This document shows, piece by piece, positions 1-6,692 of a DNA stretch of 7,014 bases. The translations under genes and the position numbers were made by a program. The notes under the pieces were generated by a model. The model saw only the letters and a program-made list of their open reading frames with translations, did not search any database and was not told where the DNA came from. The stretch is taken from assembly GCA_003105305.1 (NCBI GenBank), contig PQAQ01000268.1, positions 1-7,014 on the forward strand, in the 5' to 3' direction. Positions within the stretch are counted from its first letter, which is position 1. Each line of letters begins with the position of its first letter. The DNA is from Candidatus Methylomirabilota bacterium. Its GTDB lineage: Bacteria > Methylomirabilota > Methylomirabilia > Methylomirabilales > Methylomirabilaceae.

Positions 1-425
1 CGGGCTGACACCGCATCAAAGGTCGTAGCGGTGCCAAAATCCACGACGATTGCGGGGCCGCCGTAGGTCTCGAAGACCGCCACCGCATTCACGATCCGGT
101 CGGCGCCCACCTCGTGCGGATTATCGTACAGGATCGGCATGCCGGTCTTGATCGCCCGACCCACCACCAAAGGAATGATCCGGAAGTAACGTTGGGCCAT
201 CTCCGTAAGGGCCGACTCGAGCGGCGGAACCACCGAGGCGAGAATCAGGGCGGACACCTGCTCCGACTGTAACCCGGCGAGATGTAACAGATTGCCGATC
301 AACATCCCGTACTCGTCGCCGGTCCCGTCCCGCCTGGTGCTGAGTCGCCAATGTATCCGGAGCTCCCGACCCTCGAACAGTCCGACCGTGGTATTGGTAT
401 TGCCGACATCCAACGCGAGTAACAT
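1..425 (-). CDS. coaX: Type III pantothenate kinase CoaX, N-terminal part (runs off left edge)
   Basis: The minus-strand frame from the ATG at 425 is open to the window edge and gives 141 residues. They begin MLLALDVGNTNTTVG. The P-loop-like DVGNTN (6-11), the YDNP..VGADR segment (100-110, with D109 the family's expected catalytic base) and DFGTATTFD (129-137) are the signature blocks of CoaX, an ASKHA-fold kinase. The family phosphorylates pantothenate with ATP, the first step of cytosolic coenzyme A synthesis, and typically has about 255 residues, so a little under half lies outside. The start is six bases after the birA stop, with a GGGG stretch inside the birA end as a weak ribosome binding site, so translation is probably coupled to birA. 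It is the last visible gene of a valS-birA-coaX operon. The family assignment is very secure; completeness cannot be judged. Confidence 0.95.
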   Translation of the reverse strand, partial: MLLALDVGNTNTTVGLFEGRELRIHWRLSTRRDGTGDEYGMLIGNLLHLAGLQSEQVSALILASVVPPLESALTEMAQRYFRIIPLVVGRAIKTGMPILYDNPHEVGADRIVNAVAVFETYGGPAIVVDFGTATTFDAVSA

Positions 426-431
426 GCGCCG

Positions 432-1241
432 CTACCCCGCAAGCGTCACATCACCGGCAGTCAGGTGATGCAGCGTCCCCGTCGCATCGCGGATGACCAG
501 CCGCCCGAGGGCGTCCAGTTCCACTGCAAAACCGGACACCTCTTCATCGCCGGATCTGGCCGTCACCATCCGACCGACGGTCAGGCAGCGGCGCCGGACC
601 TGCTTAAGAATCGATTGGAGCCCGTCACTCAAAAACCGCTCATACCAACCGTCGAGGCTCTCAAGCAACGATCGCGCCAATACCGTTCGATCCACGGGAT
701 GGCCGGCCTCGCCTCGAAGCGAAGTAGCGATCTGACACAGCTCCTCCGGAAAGTCCGTCTCGGTCTGATTCACATTGAGGCCGACTCCAAGAACGACGTA
801 CAGGAGGCGAGAATCCTCCACAGCCATCTCGCCCAGGATACCCCCAACCTTTCGGCCATGCACGATCAGATCGTTGGGCCACTTGAGCGCTGTCGGAAGC
901 ATCGTGGCGCGCTCTATCGCCTCGGCTCCTGCCACCGCAGCCATAAAGGTCAGTCCCGGCGCAGCCGAAGGCGGGATTTCCGGTCTCAGAATAACCGAGA
1001 GATACAACCCTAAGCCCATCGGCGATTCCCACCGACGACCCATACGGCCGCGTCCCTGCCGCTGCCGCTCCGCAATAACAATCGTCCCATCCGCCTCACC
1101 ACGGCTGGCCAGCGCTGCGGCCTCGTCGTTCGTCGACTCGACCTCCTGGTACAGATGGAGGCTGGTCCCGACTCGCCGCGCGGTCAAACCGGCTCGGATT
1201 TCCGCTTCCTGCAGCGGCGCCAGAATATTCTCAGGATTCAT
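432..1241 (-). CDS. birA: Biotin--[acetyl-CoA-carboxylase] ligase, single-domain type
   Basis: A 269-residue protein with the biotin protein ligase catalytic core: STN (36-38), the biotinyl-AMP loop GRGRMGR with W71 (63-71), KWPND (120-124) and KVGGILGE (131-138). A small SH3-like C-terminal domain occupies roughly the last 50 residues. The family activates biotin as biotinyl-AMP and transfers it to a lysine of the biotin carboxyl carrier protein, needed for fatty acid synthesis. There is no N-terminal winged-helix domain (the E. coli protein has one and about 320 residues), so this copy is probably an enzyme only and not a biotin-operon repressor. The ATG at 1241 is preceded by GAGGGGG about six bases upstream, a strong ribosome binding site. 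It lies 24 bases after the valS stop and six bases before coaX, so all three are probably co-transcribed. Confidence 0.95.
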   Translation of the reverse strand: MNPENILAPLQEAEIRAGLTARRVGTSLHLYQEVESTNDEAAALASRGEADGTIVIAERQRQGRGRMGRRWESPMGLGLYLSVILRPEIPPSAAPGLTFMAAVAGAEAIERATMLPTALKWPNDLIVHGRKVGGILGEMAVEDSRLLYVVLGVGLNVNQTETDFPEELCQIATSLRGEAGHPVDRTVLARSLLESLDGWYERFLSDGLQSILKQVRRRCLTVGRMVTARSGDEEVSGFAVELDALGRLVIRDATGTLHHLTAGDVTLAG

Positions 1242-1265
1242 CGCAGCCCCCTCACACCGTACTCC

Positions 1266-4028
1266 TCATCGCAAGAGCTGGTCGATTCGCTCAAGATGCT
1301 GCAACAGTTTCGCCCTGGTGTCCGCGAGCCGGGCCTGCTCATCCCGCTGCTTGGCCACCACCTCCGTCGGCGCCTTCGACACGAAATCGGCATTGCTCAA
1401 CTTCTTCTCGACTCGCGTCAACTCCTGCCCGACCTTATCCAATTCACGCCGCAGCTTCTGCTGCCTGGCGGTAAACGCCGACAGATCGTCCACCGGCAGG
1501 TGCACTTCGATATCGCCTACCAACCCCACCGCGGCCGGCGACGGCCTATCCAAGTGTTGGCCGAAGGTGACCTGCTCCGCCCGCGTGAACGCCGCCAAGT
1601 ACGATTTCACCGCCTCTATCGTCCTGTCGTCGTTGTCGGAGGCAGTCCGGAGCATAAGCCGGATCGCCTTTGAAGGCGCGATCTCCAGATCCGAACGCAG
1701 GTCCCGGGCTGCACGCGTCAGCTCCATCATGAGACCCATCGCGGTTTCAGCGTCGGCAGCCTCCCTTGTCGGGTCGGCCTTCGGCCAATGCTCCAGCATC
1801 AGGCTGATTCCCCCTCGACCAGGCAGTTGTGCCCAAATCTCTTCAGTCATAAACGGCATGAACGGGTGCAACAGGCGCAAAGTCGTCTCCAGCCCAAGCA
1901 GCAGTAACGCGACCCCGGTCTGCTGCAATTCCCGGCTCGACTCCGAGATGAGGCGGGATTTCACGATCTCCAGATACCAGTCGCAGTACTCATGCCAGAC
2001 AAACTGGTAGAGCGCCGACGCTGCCTCATTAAACCGATACTCCTCCAGTGCCCACGTGACCGACTCGATGAGGCCATTGAGGCGATGGAGCAGCCACCGG
2101 TCCGCCAAATCGAGAGAGAGCGAACTCACAGGGAGGAGAGGGTCTTCGAGGAGCGGCAGGTATCGCGTGAGGAACTGATGGGCGTTCCACAGTTTGTTGC
2201 AGAAATGCCGATATCCCTCGATCCGCTCTTCCGACAGCCGGATGTCACGACCCTGCGCCGCCAGCGCAGCCAACGTGAAGCGGAACGCATCGGCACCATG
2301 TTTATCGATGATCTCCAGCGGATCGATGACGTTGCCTTTCGACTTTGACATCTTCTGTCCCTCGGCATCGCGCACCAAGGCATGGATATACACCTCTTTG
2401 AACGGAACGTCGTTCATAAACTTCAGTCCCATCATCATCATCCTTGCCACCCAGAAGAAGATGATGTCGAAGCTGGTGACTAGCGTCGAGGTCGGATAGA
2501 ACCGACGGAGCAGTTCGGTCTGTTCCGGCCAGCCCATGGTCGAGAAAGGCCAGAGGGCCGACGAAAACCAGGTATCGAGGACATCAGGATCTCGTACCAA
2601 CCCCTGTCCGCCACATCGGGGACAGGCGTCAGGGGGTGATGTGGCGACAATCGGCTGGGCATCGCGAAGGATCCTGTGAGCCTGCTGATCTTCGGACACC
2701 ATTTCAAGCAAGAGATGATCCCTATCGCACTGCCGGCAGTACCAGGCCGGGACCTGGTGTCCCCACCAGAGCTGGCGCGAGATGCACCAGTCCTTAATGT
2801 TCCGCATCCACGCAAAGTAGGTGTTCTCCCAATGCTGGGGGACAAACCTAGTCCTGCCCTCCTCTACCGCCCGGATAGCAGGATCAGCCAGCGGTCCTAC
2901 TTTGACGAACCATTGCGGCGAGAGAAACGGCTCCACCACCGTCCGGCAGCGGTAACACTTGCCCACCGCGTGCAGATGGGCGTCGACCTGCACAAGAAAG
3001 CCCTGATCGCGCAGCCGGCGTACCACGATCTCGCGAGCCTTCTCTACTTCCAACCCTGCGATCTCGCGATAGAGCGCTGGCTCGATCTGGGCATCAGGTA
3101 CCGAACCGGCGAACCTGCCGGTTTCGTCAAAGAGCGCAATGCGCGGCAGGTTATGTCGCTCGCCCGCTTCGAAGTCGTTGAAATCGTGCGCGGGGGTGAT
3201 CTTCACCGCCCCGGTGCCGAACTCCCGATCCACGAGAATCGGATCGCCCACCACCGGGATGGTTCGCCCGGTCAGCGGCAGCATCACCCGGCGACCGATC
3301 TGGTCAGCATGTCGCGGGTCGTCCGGATGGACCGCCACGGCGGTATCACCCAACATCGTTTCAGGGCGAGTGGTCGCCACTATGAGACGAGTTGCCGGAT
3401 CATCCGCCAATGGATAGGCGATGTGATACAGCAGACCCTGGGTCTCCTCGTGCTCGACCTCGATATCCGACAGCGCCGTCCGGCAGCGCGGGCACCAGTT
3501 GATCAGTCGCTCGCCCCGATAAATCAACCCCTCATGGAACAGTCGGACAAATACCTCGCGCACCGCCTGCTGGCGCGGCTCGTCCATGGTAAAACACTCC
3601 CGGTCCCAGTCGCAGAACGCGCCCAGCCGCTTGAGCTGACGGATGATGGTCCCACCCGATTCCTCCTTCCATTTCCAGACCCGCGCCACGAACGCGTCGC
3701 GACCAAGCGTCTCACGCTCAATCCCCTCGGACCGAAGCTGTCGCTCGACCACATTCTGCGTCGCAATCCCGGCATGATCGGTGCCGGGAATCCAGAGGGC
3801 GTTATACCCCTGCATCCGCCGCCATCGGATCAGGATATCTTGCAGCGTGTTGTTCATGGCGTGGCCGATATGCAGGAAACCGGTGATATTCGGCGGGGGA
3901 ATTACAATGGCATACGGCGGCTTCGGCGACGACTCGTCGACATGGCTGGCGCTGGCCTCCTCCCAGGCTTTGGCCCAGCGCTCTTCAATCCCGCGCGGAT
4001 CGTATCCGGTCTTCTTTTCGCGCGACAT
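1266..4028 (-). CDS. valS: Valyl-tRNA synthetase
   Basis: Encodes a class I aminoacyl-tRNA synthetase that charges tRNA-Val in the cytosol. From the ATG at 4028 it is 920 residues, normal for ValS. Visible blocks in order are PPPNITGFLHIGH with HIGH at 53-56, the CP1 editing-domain block TTRPETMLGD (219-228), several CxxC pairs that may bind zinc (in CPRC, CYRC, CRQC and CPRC), DVLDTWFSSALWPFSTMGW in the Rossmann half, KMSKS at 559-563, the anticodon-binding helical domain, and a C-terminal coiled-coil arm over about the last 70 residues. The frame stays open to 4127, but residues added there translate a dispersed repeat. The 4028 ATG has AGGA about six bases upstream and gives the usual MSREKKTGYDP start, so I chose it. 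It heads the valS-birA-coaX operon; no clear sigma-70 promoter is seen upstream. Confidence 0.97.
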   Translation of the reverse strand: MSREKKTGYDPRGIEERWAKAWEEASASHVDESSPKPPYAIVIPPPNITGFLHIGHAMNNTLQDILIRWRRMQGYNALWIPGTDHAGIATQNVVERQLRSEGIERETLGRDAFVARVWKWKEESGGTIIRQLKRLGAFCDWDRECFTMDEPRQQAVREVFVRLFHEGLIYRGERLINWCPRCRTALSDIEVEHEETQGLLYHIAYPLADDPATRLIVATTRPETMLGDTAVAVHPDDPRHADQIGRRVMLPLTGRTIPVVGDPILVDREFGTGAVKITPAHDFNDFEAGERHNLPRIALFDETGRFAGSVPDAQIEPALYREIAGLEVEKAREIVVRRLRDQGFLVQVDAHLHAVGKCYRCRTVVEPFLSPQWFVKVGPLADPAIRAVEEGRTRFVPQHWENTYFAWMRNIKDWCISRQLWWGHQVPAWYCRQCDRDHLLLEMVSEDQQAHRILRDAQPIVATSPPDACPRCGGQGLVRDPDVLDTWFSSALWPFSTMGWPEQTELLRRFYPTSTLVTSFDIIFFWVARMMMMGLKFMNDVPFKEVYIHALVRDAEGQKMSKSKGNVIDPLEIIDKHGADAFRFTLAALAAQGRDIRLSEERIEGYRHFCNKLWNAHQFLTRYLPLLEDPLLPVSSLSLDLADRWLLHRLNGLIESVTWALEEYRFNEAASALYQFVWHEYCDWYLEIVKSRLISESSRELQQTGVALLLLGLETTLRLLHPFMPFMTEEIWAQLPGRGGISLMLEHWPKADPTREAADAETAMGLMMELTRAARDLRSDLEIAPSKAIRLMLRTASDNDDRTIEAVKSYLAAFTRAEQVTFGQHLDRPSPAAVGLVGDIEVHLPVDDLSAFTARQQKLRRELDKVGQELTRVEKKLSNADFVSKAPTEVVAKQRDEQARLADTRAKLLQHLERIDQLLR

Positions 4029-4059
4029 CTCGTATCCTGTTGTATCTCCAAAACGGTTC

Positions 4060-4190
4060 GTCATTCCGGGCTCGACCCGGAATCCAGTGCCATTCCGGAT
4101 TTCTACTTTTGCAAGAACAACGTCCACCGTTGCGATCTATCGCGCCGCAGACGGTGTCATCGTTCGACAACGTAACACATCCGGAATGAC
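4060..4190. repeat. GTCATTCCGG-bounded palindromic repeat element between valS and the toxin-antitoxin genes
   Basis: A 131-bp stretch has perfect 10-bp terminal inverted repeats: GTCATTCCGG at 4060-4069 and CCGGAATGAC at 4181-4190. Inside the left end is a tight hairpin, ATTCCGGG/CCCGGAAT with a five-base loop (4063-4083), followed by another ATTCCGGA at 4092-4099. The wording GTCATTCCGGG...CCCGGAATCCAG matches a palindromic intergenic repeat style known from many bacterial genomes. The middle (about 4100-4178) has no recognisable gene. Whether it is one mobile unit or two half-repeats cannot be told from one copy. Confidence 0.6.
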
Positions 4191-4226
4191 AGATCAAGAC
4201 TGGCCCGGCTTTAGCCCTTTTTTCTC

Positions 4227-4255
4227 TTGTCTTATCAAAAGCCCATCTATATACT
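4227..4255 (+). promoter_or_regulatory. Candidate sigma-70 promoter of the toxin-antitoxin operon
   Basis: TTGTCT (4227-4232) and TATACT (4250-4255) are separated by 17 bases. The -35 matches the TTGACA consensus at four of six positions and the -10 matches TATAAT at five of six. Transcription would start near 4262, just before the palindrome at 4264-4275 and about 38 bases before the antitoxin ATG. It is a sequence match only. Confidence 0.5.
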
Positions 4256-4263
4256 TTTGAAGA

Positions 4264-4275
4264 TAGACTAGTCTA
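4264..4275. promoter_or_regulatory. Perfect 12-bp palindrome, candidate autoregulatory operator
   Basis: TAGACTAGTCTA is a perfect palindrome located between the predicted -10 box and the ribosome binding site of the antitoxin gene. Phd/YefM-type antitoxins usually repress their own operon by binding short palindromes at the promoter, so the position fits. Binding is inferred. Confidence 0.5.
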
Positions 4276-4289
4276 AGACCAGTATTATT

Positions 4290-4294
4290 GGAGG
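4290..4294 (+). promoter_or_regulatory. Ribosome binding site that fixes the antitoxin start
   Basis: GGAGG lies five bases before the ATG at 4300. An in-frame TTG at 4288 overlaps this site and cannot be the start, so the antitoxin begins MKNVGAYKAKTHL. Confidence 0.85.
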
Positions 4295-4299
4295 TATCC

Positions 4300-4539
4300 A
4301 TGAAAAACGTCGGGGCGTATAAAGCGAAAACACATCTGCCTGAGCTGTTAGAGCGTGTCGCCAAAGGGGAGAAGATCACGATCACCAGACACGGTGTCCC
4401 GGTCGCCACATTGCAGCCTGCGGCGGTCGCGAGGAAGACCCCAGTGCTGGAGACCATCGACCAGATAAAGCGATTTCGCAGCGAGCACCGGCTCGGCAGA
4501 CTGACGATCCGGGAGATGATCGAAGAAGGCAGGCGCTGA
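4300..4539 (+). CDS. vapB: Type II toxin-antitoxin antitoxin, Phd/YefM family
   Basis: A 79-residue protein beginning MKNVGAYKAKTHLPELLERV and followed by a KGEKITITRHGVPVATLQP segment. This is the typical Phd/YefM N-terminal fold: an initial strand, the AKxxLPELL helix, and the RxGxPVATLxP strand. That part forms the dimer and DNA-binding surface. The charged C-terminal tail (about 45-79, ending in REMIEEGRR) would be the segment that wraps and neutralises the toxin. The stop codon TGA shares one base with the ATG of the PIN-domain toxin, so translation is coupled and the two form one operon. Autoregulation through the 4264-4275 palindrome is likely by family precedent. Phd-fold antitoxins with PIN toxins are commonly named VapB, so the symbol reflects the partner and not an AbrB-type fold. 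Confidence 0.9.
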   Translation: MKNVGAYKAKTHLPELLERVAKGEKITITRHGVPVATLQPAAVARKTPVLETIDQIKRFRSEHRLGRLTIREMIEEGRR

Positions 4540-4967
4540 TGCCTACGCGATTCGTCGTCGACACCTCGGTCGTGATGGCGTGGTGTTTTCAGGATGCCGG
4601 CAACCGCTATGCCGATACCGTCCTCGAAAGCCTCGAGACTGGCGAAGCCTTCGTTCCCGCCATTTGGCCCCTTGAAGTGGGCAATGTCCTGCTTGTGGCG
4701 GAGCGGAAGAAACGTCTTAGCGAAGCATCTCTCGTTCGCTTTCTCGCCCTGCTTCGCAACCTACCGATCACAGTCGAACAGGAAACCCCCGATCGAATGC
4801 TCACGGAGATCGTTTCGCTCGCGCGGACGCATCATCTGTCAACCTATGACGCTTCCTATCTGGATCTCGCCATGAGGCTGGGACTACCGATCGCTACGCA
4901 GGATACCCAGTTAGCCAAAGCAGCAAAGACCTGTCGGGTCCCCGCCTTCAATCCAACCTCCGCGTAA
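4539..4967 (+). CDS. vapC: PIN-domain ribonuclease toxin VapC
   Basis: A 142-residue protein of usual VapC length. It opens with FVVDTSVVMAW, and the four acidic residues expected in a PIN active site are all present: D8, E46 (in PLEVGN), D104 (in STYDASYLDLA) and D122 (in ATQDTQL, where many relatives have ATLD). PIN-domain toxins are magnesium-dependent ribonucleases that cut specific RNAs, often tRNA or the sarcin-ricin loop of 23S rRNA. The target here is unknown. With the intact acidic set and intact frame, the toxin looks active. The start overlaps the antitoxin stop by one base (TGATG) and has no strong ribosome binding site of its own, which fits coupled translation. No convincing terminator follows. 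Confidence 0.93.
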   Translation: MPTRFVVDTSVVMAWCFQDAGNRYADTVLESLETGEAFVPAIWPLEVGNVLLVAERKKRLSEASLVRFLALLRNLPITVEQETPDRMLTEIVSLARTHHLSTYDASYLDLAMRLGLPIATQDTQLAKAAKTCRVPAFNPTSA

Positions 4968-4976
4968 AAATATCCA

Positions 4977-5150
4977 TCAGGCTCCAAGCGGCTCTTCGAT
5001 GATGCGGACAACATCGAGGGAGCGTAGTGAGAAGAGCATCGCGTGCAGCGGGGCGTTGGTGTCGTGGGCCTGCTCGAACAGCTCGTTCAGGCGGACGAGC
5101 CGCTATCTCTCTGGCAGCCTGGAGAGGTCGGGCGGATTGAAGCGTCTGCG
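4977..5150 (-). pseudogene. C-terminal remnant of an unidentified protein, with in-frame TAG
   Basis: The minus-strand frame between stops at 5151-5153 and 4977-4979 reads RRRFNPPDLSRLPER, then TAG (5103-5105), then RLVRLNELFEQAHDTNAPL and on through FSLRSLDVVRIIEEPLGA to TGA. The composition is protein-like: a regular mix of hydrophobic and charged residues, a coherent helix-like pattern on both sides of the TAG, and no low-complexity sequence. A CAG to TAG change (Gln) would explain the break. No start codon or N-terminal part is left; the sequence begins right after the radC stop. I do not recognise the family. It could also be a chance open frame, since it is only 57 codons. Confidence 0.35.
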
Positions 5151-5166
5151 CTATAGTGCACCCTAT

Positions 5167-5641
5167 TTACGAAATCAGTCCCGATTCCTGAAAACTATAG
5201 TGTCCCTTCTTCGCAACAATAACGTGGTCGACGACGCGGAGGCCGAGAATATGGGCGGACTCCATGAGCTGGCTGTGTATGCGAAGGTCGGCGTCGCTGG
5301 GGCGAAGATCACCGCTAGGGTGATTGTGGGCGAAAATAACCGCGGCCGCGCGGTCGGCAATCACGTCGGCGAACACCTCGCGCGGGTGAACCTGGCTGCG
5401 GTCAAGCAGACCGATTGTAACGATTCGCTTCTCGATTACCTCGTTTGCGCCGTTGAGCGAGATGCAGACAAAATGCTCCTGCGGTCTGCCGACAATGTCT
5501 TGAAGCAGGGGGAGAACGTCTTGCGCAACCCCTGGCCTTGTCTCGCTGTAGCATGTTATTGATGGCCTTGACGGCCCTGTCCATATCCGCCTGCGAGCGG
5601 ATGACTTTAACCGATCCGTTAGCGCTGCAAGTTTTGGGCAT
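5167..5641 (-). pseudogene. radC: Short RadC-type JAB/JAMM-domain gene, frameshifted
   Basis: The C-terminal part is a clear RadC (DUF2466) JAB domain: EHFVCISLNGANEVI, then VHPREVF, then HNHPSGDLRPSDAD. The full JAMM metal motif H-x-H-x10-D is present (H105, H107, D118 in the corrected protein). This frame has no credible start of its own: upstream it only runs antisense-like through yhcG, and no ATG, GTG or TTG precedes the domain nearby. A gene-like start, MPKTCSANGSVKVIRSQAD, begins at the ATG 5639-5641, one base after the yhcG stop (TGAGATG), in a frame offset by one. Removing one base, best in the C4 run at 5529-5532, joins them into a 157-residue protein, about the normal length for short RadC proteins of mobile regions. 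The biochemical role of RadC is not settled. It could be a mutation, a sequencing error, or recoding. Confidence 0.75.
5567..5641 (-). repeat. Leader repeat, copy 2 (start of radC-type gene)
   Basis: The first 25 codons, MPKTCSANGSVKVIRSQAD through AVK, match the first 26 codons of yhcG (6693-6770). Seventeen residues are identical, with one codon of gap. It contains an 18-base hairpin, ATCCGC/GCGGAT with six bases between the arms (5585-5602). Confidence 0.75.
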
Positions 5642-6408
5642 CTCAGTGCTGCTCCGACGATGACAGGCGCGGCATCTCTTTCGACAGTTGTTGTCCTTGC
5701 GCCAGTCGCTCCCGCGCATGGAGCAACGCTTCGTGGAGTTTGCGTTGAAGTTGTTTGCGGGGCAGAAGCTTCGTCCAGTAAGACGCCACGCGGATGCCGC
5801 TCTTTTCCAGTTCCAGAAGTTCGACCGTTTCGTGCTTGCTGCCCGCGCAAAGAATTAAACCAAGGGGAGAGCCCTCTCCGGACTTTTGCTCGTATCGCGC
5901 CAGCCAGCGCAGGTAAAGCTCCATCTGCCCCTTGTCGGCGGGCTGGAAATCGCGCAACTTCAGGTCAATTGCCACCAAACGCTGCAGGCCGCGATGATAG
6001 AACAACAAATCGAGGTAGTGATCGTCGTTGTCCACCTGGATGCGTTTCTGCCGTTCGATGAACGTGAAGCCGATGCCCAGTTCGAGGATAAAGTTCTCCA
6101 ACTCCCGAATAATGGCGTCTTCGACATCCTTTTCCAGGTAGCGATCCTTTAGCCCCAGGAAATCGAGAAAATATGGGTCGCAGAAGACCAGGTCCGGCGT
6201 GAGTTTGTCTTCGGCGCGGAGCGTGTCCAATTCCCGCCGGATGAGTTCTTTCGGTTTCTTGGAAAGCGCCGTTCACTCGAAGAGCATCCCGCCGATCTTC
6301 TTTTCCAGTGTCCGTGTACTCCAGCGTTCGACCCGGCACATCTCGGCGTAGAAATCCCGTTTGAGGGGGTCATCAAGATAAATGATTTTCGTGAAGTGCG
6401 TCCAGGTC

Positions 6409-6435
6409 AATTGTCTCATCAGCGATGAGACAATT
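6409..6435. repeat. Perfect 12-bp inverted repeat inside yhcG
   Basis: AATTGTCTCATC (6409-6420), a three-base loop AGC, and GATGAGACAATT (6424-6435) form a perfect palindrome inside coding sequence. It encodes the IVSSLMRQL part of the DUF1016 domain. Confidence 0.9.
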
Positions 6436-6516
6436 ACTTCCTTCGGGAAAACCTCCGCGAAACGAACCATGTGGCGTAACGACTTCTCGGAAAAGCCTCG
6501 TCCAAATTCCATCTCT

Positions 6517-6543
6517 AATTGTCTCGCCACCGATGAGATAATC
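6517..6543. repeat. Degenerate second copy of the 27-bp palindrome in yhcG
   Basis: This stretch aligns without gaps to 6409-6435 with 22 of 27 bases identical, exactly 108 bases (36 codons) away and so in the same codon phase. It encodes IISSVARQL. The arms are imperfect here. Confidence 0.75.
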
Positions 6544-6692
6544 CGCTCCCCGTAACCGGCCCGCTTCTGCTTGAGAATGTCCTGAGGAATCCGTTTCCTG
6601 ATATGCCAGTGCAGCAGCACGAGGGCCGTATTCACCTGCCGCGCCGACGCGATCAGCTCACGCAAATCGCGCAGAAGGCTGCGCGATGGCGT

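Noticed and set aside
775..2010. A 411-codon plus-strand open frame opposite birA and valS
   Set aside because: Shadow of two well-supported genes; composition is rich in Ser, Arg and Ala with no domain features.
4029..4127. Upstream extension of valS
   Set aside because: The extra residues translate the palindromic repeat, and a good ribosome binding site supports the ATG at 4028.
2676..4175. A 499-codon plus-strand open frame opposite valS
   Set aside because: It is antisense to the strongly conserved valS domains, has no recognisable motif and arises from GC-rich codon use.
4208..4226. GGC-TTTA-GCC followed by T6, terminator-like on the plus strand
   Set aside because: The stem is only three pairs and no plus-strand gene lies upstream.
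5151..5202. Direct repeat CTATAGTG at 5151-5158 and 5195-5202
   Set aside because: Eight bases is too short to claim an attachment site or a recombination scar.
4999..5562. A 187-codon plus-strand open frame opposite radC and the remnant
   Set aside because: It runs antisense to the clear JAB domain and has no ribosome binding site or known motif.
5642..5850. N-terminal extension of the RadC frame up to 5850
   Set aside because: This stretch overlaps the conserved end of yhcG in another frame, and its residues look like an out-of-frame translation.
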